Source of the DNA: DATECU01 sp035286745
GTDB taxonomy: Bacteria > Acidobacteriota > Vicinamibacteria > Fen-336
Assembly (NCBI GenBank): GCA_035286745.1
Contig: DATECU010000094.1
Coordinates: 1-8,292, forward strand
Length of the DNA: 8,292 nt
Direction of reading: 5' to 3'
Shown: in pieces, positions 7,335 through 8,292 of the stretch
Layout of the letters: every line of letters begins with the position of its first letter
Numbering within the stretch: position 1 is the stretch's first letter
Position numbers and translations under genes: made by a program
Notes under the pieces: model-generated
Database searches by the model: none
The model's input: the letters and a program-made list of their open reading frames with translations, nothing else
What the model was told of the DNA's origin: nothing

Positions 7335-8292
7335 TCACGTTCGGGTCCAGTTGAAGCGGGCGCGTTCGGGCTTGCCGTAGAGCGTGAGCGCGCCCTTCTC
7401 CCCCACCGCGTTGGGCCGCTGGAAGATCCAGTTCTGCCAGGCCGAGAGCCGGCCGAAGATCTTGGTCTCCATGGTCTCCGGCCCGGCGAACCGCAGGTTG
7501 GCCTCCATGCCGGTTAGGGCGTCGGGCGAGAGGCTGGCCCGCTCCTCGATCGCCAAACGCACCTCATCCTCCCAGTCGATCTCGTCGGGGGCAAAGGTCA
7601 CCAGGCCCGCTTCCAACGCCACCGCCGCATCGTAGGTCTCGCCGGGTGGGATGGCCGCCCGCTGGGGCTCGGCCAGGAAGCGAGTGCCGAGTCGCGTGAG
7701 CCCATTCGACATGGGCAGCGCGCCCAGGTTGAGTTGGCTGGTGGCCAGGGTAGGGCCGCCTGCGGCGTCGAGCATGTAGGAGCGATCGGCCGCCAGCGCC
7801 AGCTCGAAGAGCGAGCCGGCGAAGCACGAGCCGCGGTCGATCACAGCCAGCAGGCTGCGCGCGGTGAGGTCCAGCCGCTTCAGCACCCGCTTCATGTGAT
7901 GCAAGACCTCGCTCACAAACCAGTCCCCGCGGCCCGACCAGAGCGCGGCGTCCACAGCCAGCACCCGCGCCGCATCGCCTCGGGTCTCCAGGACCACCAC
8001 CCCCACCTCGGGCCGGTTGAAGCGGAGATCGAGGAGCACGTCGTCCAGCTCTCGGAAGGCGCGCAGAGCCCACAGATCGCTGCCCCGCTCTCTCATGGCC
8101 GCGGCGGTCGATGGCTCCTCTGCTTCGGGGGCCCTGAGCGTCAGGTGCGCCACCCGGGCCGCGGCGTCGATCCGCAGGCTGACGTGTCGATGCTCGACCC
8201 CTTCCGGGGTGTAGCCACCGCCGAGAGGGGCCAGAACCACGCCGGGACCGGCCTTCTCCGCCGCGAGCGACACCAGGGCCTGGGCCCGCTCG
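7335..8292 (-). CDS. boxC: 2,3-epoxybenzoyl-CoA dihydrolase BoxC (C-terminal part)
   Basis: BoxC is a crotonase-superfamily enzyme that takes 2,3-epoxybenzoyl-CoA from BoxB and, with two waters, opens the ring to 3,4-dehydroadipyl-CoA semialdehyde and formate. Roughly 318 of about 555 residues are in the window; the N-terminal part lies beyond 8292. A GTG at 8273 is in frame, but the frame continues open to the edge and GTG would cut the family fold, so it is not the start. Counting from that GTG, visible signatures are HHMKRVLKRLDLTARSLLAV (125-144); DRGSCFAGSLFELALAADR (146-164), the crotonase-type oxyanion/active-site region; QLNLGALPMSNGLTRLG (180-196); and the highly conserved tail KIFGRLSAWQNWIFQRPNAV (271-290) to RFNWTRT. 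It ends 9 bp before boxB on the same strand. No frame disruption is seen. Identity is firm; the only defect is truncation by the window. Confidence 0.94.
   Translation of the reverse strand, partial: ERAQALVSLAAEKAGPGVVLAPLGGGYTPEGVEHRHVSLRIDAAARVAHLTLRAPEAEEPSTAAAMRERGSDLWALRAFRELDDVLLDLRFNRPEVGVVVLETRGDAARVLAVDAALWSGRGDWFVSEVLHHMKRVLKRLDLTARSLLAVIDRGSCFAGSLFELALAADRSYMLDAAGGPTLATSQLNLGALPMSNGLTRLGTRFLAEPQRAAIPPGETYDAAVALEAGLVTFAPDEIDWEDEVRLAIEERASLSPDALTGMEANLRFAGPETMETKIFGRLSAWQNWIFQRPNAVGEKGALTLYGKPERARFNWTRT

Overview
This is a GC-rich bacterial window. It is gene-dense, with GC-ending codons and one plus-strand gene facing five minus-strand genes. Organism: the mix of a SpoIID/LytB-type protein, an M48 peptidase with a BamE-like tail, SurE, a GT-C-like membrane protein and the benzoyl-CoA epoxidation (box) pathway would suit an Acidobacteriota- or Myxococcota-like genome. 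That is inference from gene content; nothing here fixes the taxon.

Layout, left to right. 1-1046 (+): a divergent SpoIID/LytB-domain protein, possibly beginning before the window. Its stop lies 2 bp from the stop of the convergent next gene, and both stops sit inside one perfect inverted repeat. 1049-1339 (-): a small DUF1330 protein. 1391-2167 (-): SurE 5'/3'-nucleotidase, starting at a TTG that overlaps the stop of the gene before it. 2164-3483 (-): a secreted M48 metallopeptidase with a C-terminal SmpA/BamE-like segment. 3595-5829 (-): a polytopic GT-C-like membrane protein ending in a discoidin-like domain. 5910-7325 (-): BoxB, the diiron subunit of benzoyl-CoA epoxidase. 7335-8292 (-): the C-terminal part of BoxC, 2,3-epoxybenzoyl-CoA dihydrolase, cut by the window edge.

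The minus-strand genes are read from right to left. boxC and boxB form a tight pair: 9 bp apart, with boxB's ribosome binding site overlapping boxC's stop. Together they epoxidise benzoyl-CoA and hydrolytically open the ring in aerobic benzoate breakdown. The reductase BoxA, a benzoate-CoA ligase and the aldehyde dehydrogenase are not in view. Downstream, the membrane protein, the M48 peptidase, SurE and DUF1330 genes look like envelope and housekeeping functions unrelated to benzoate. The M48 and surE genes appear translationally coupled.

I saw no mobile element, CRISPR array, tRNA or rRNA. All intergenic gaps are about 110 bp or shorter. I found no convincing undescribed system. The items most worth following are the M48/BamE-like architecture coupled to surE, the GT-C/discoidin fusion, and the box pair without the rest of its pathway.
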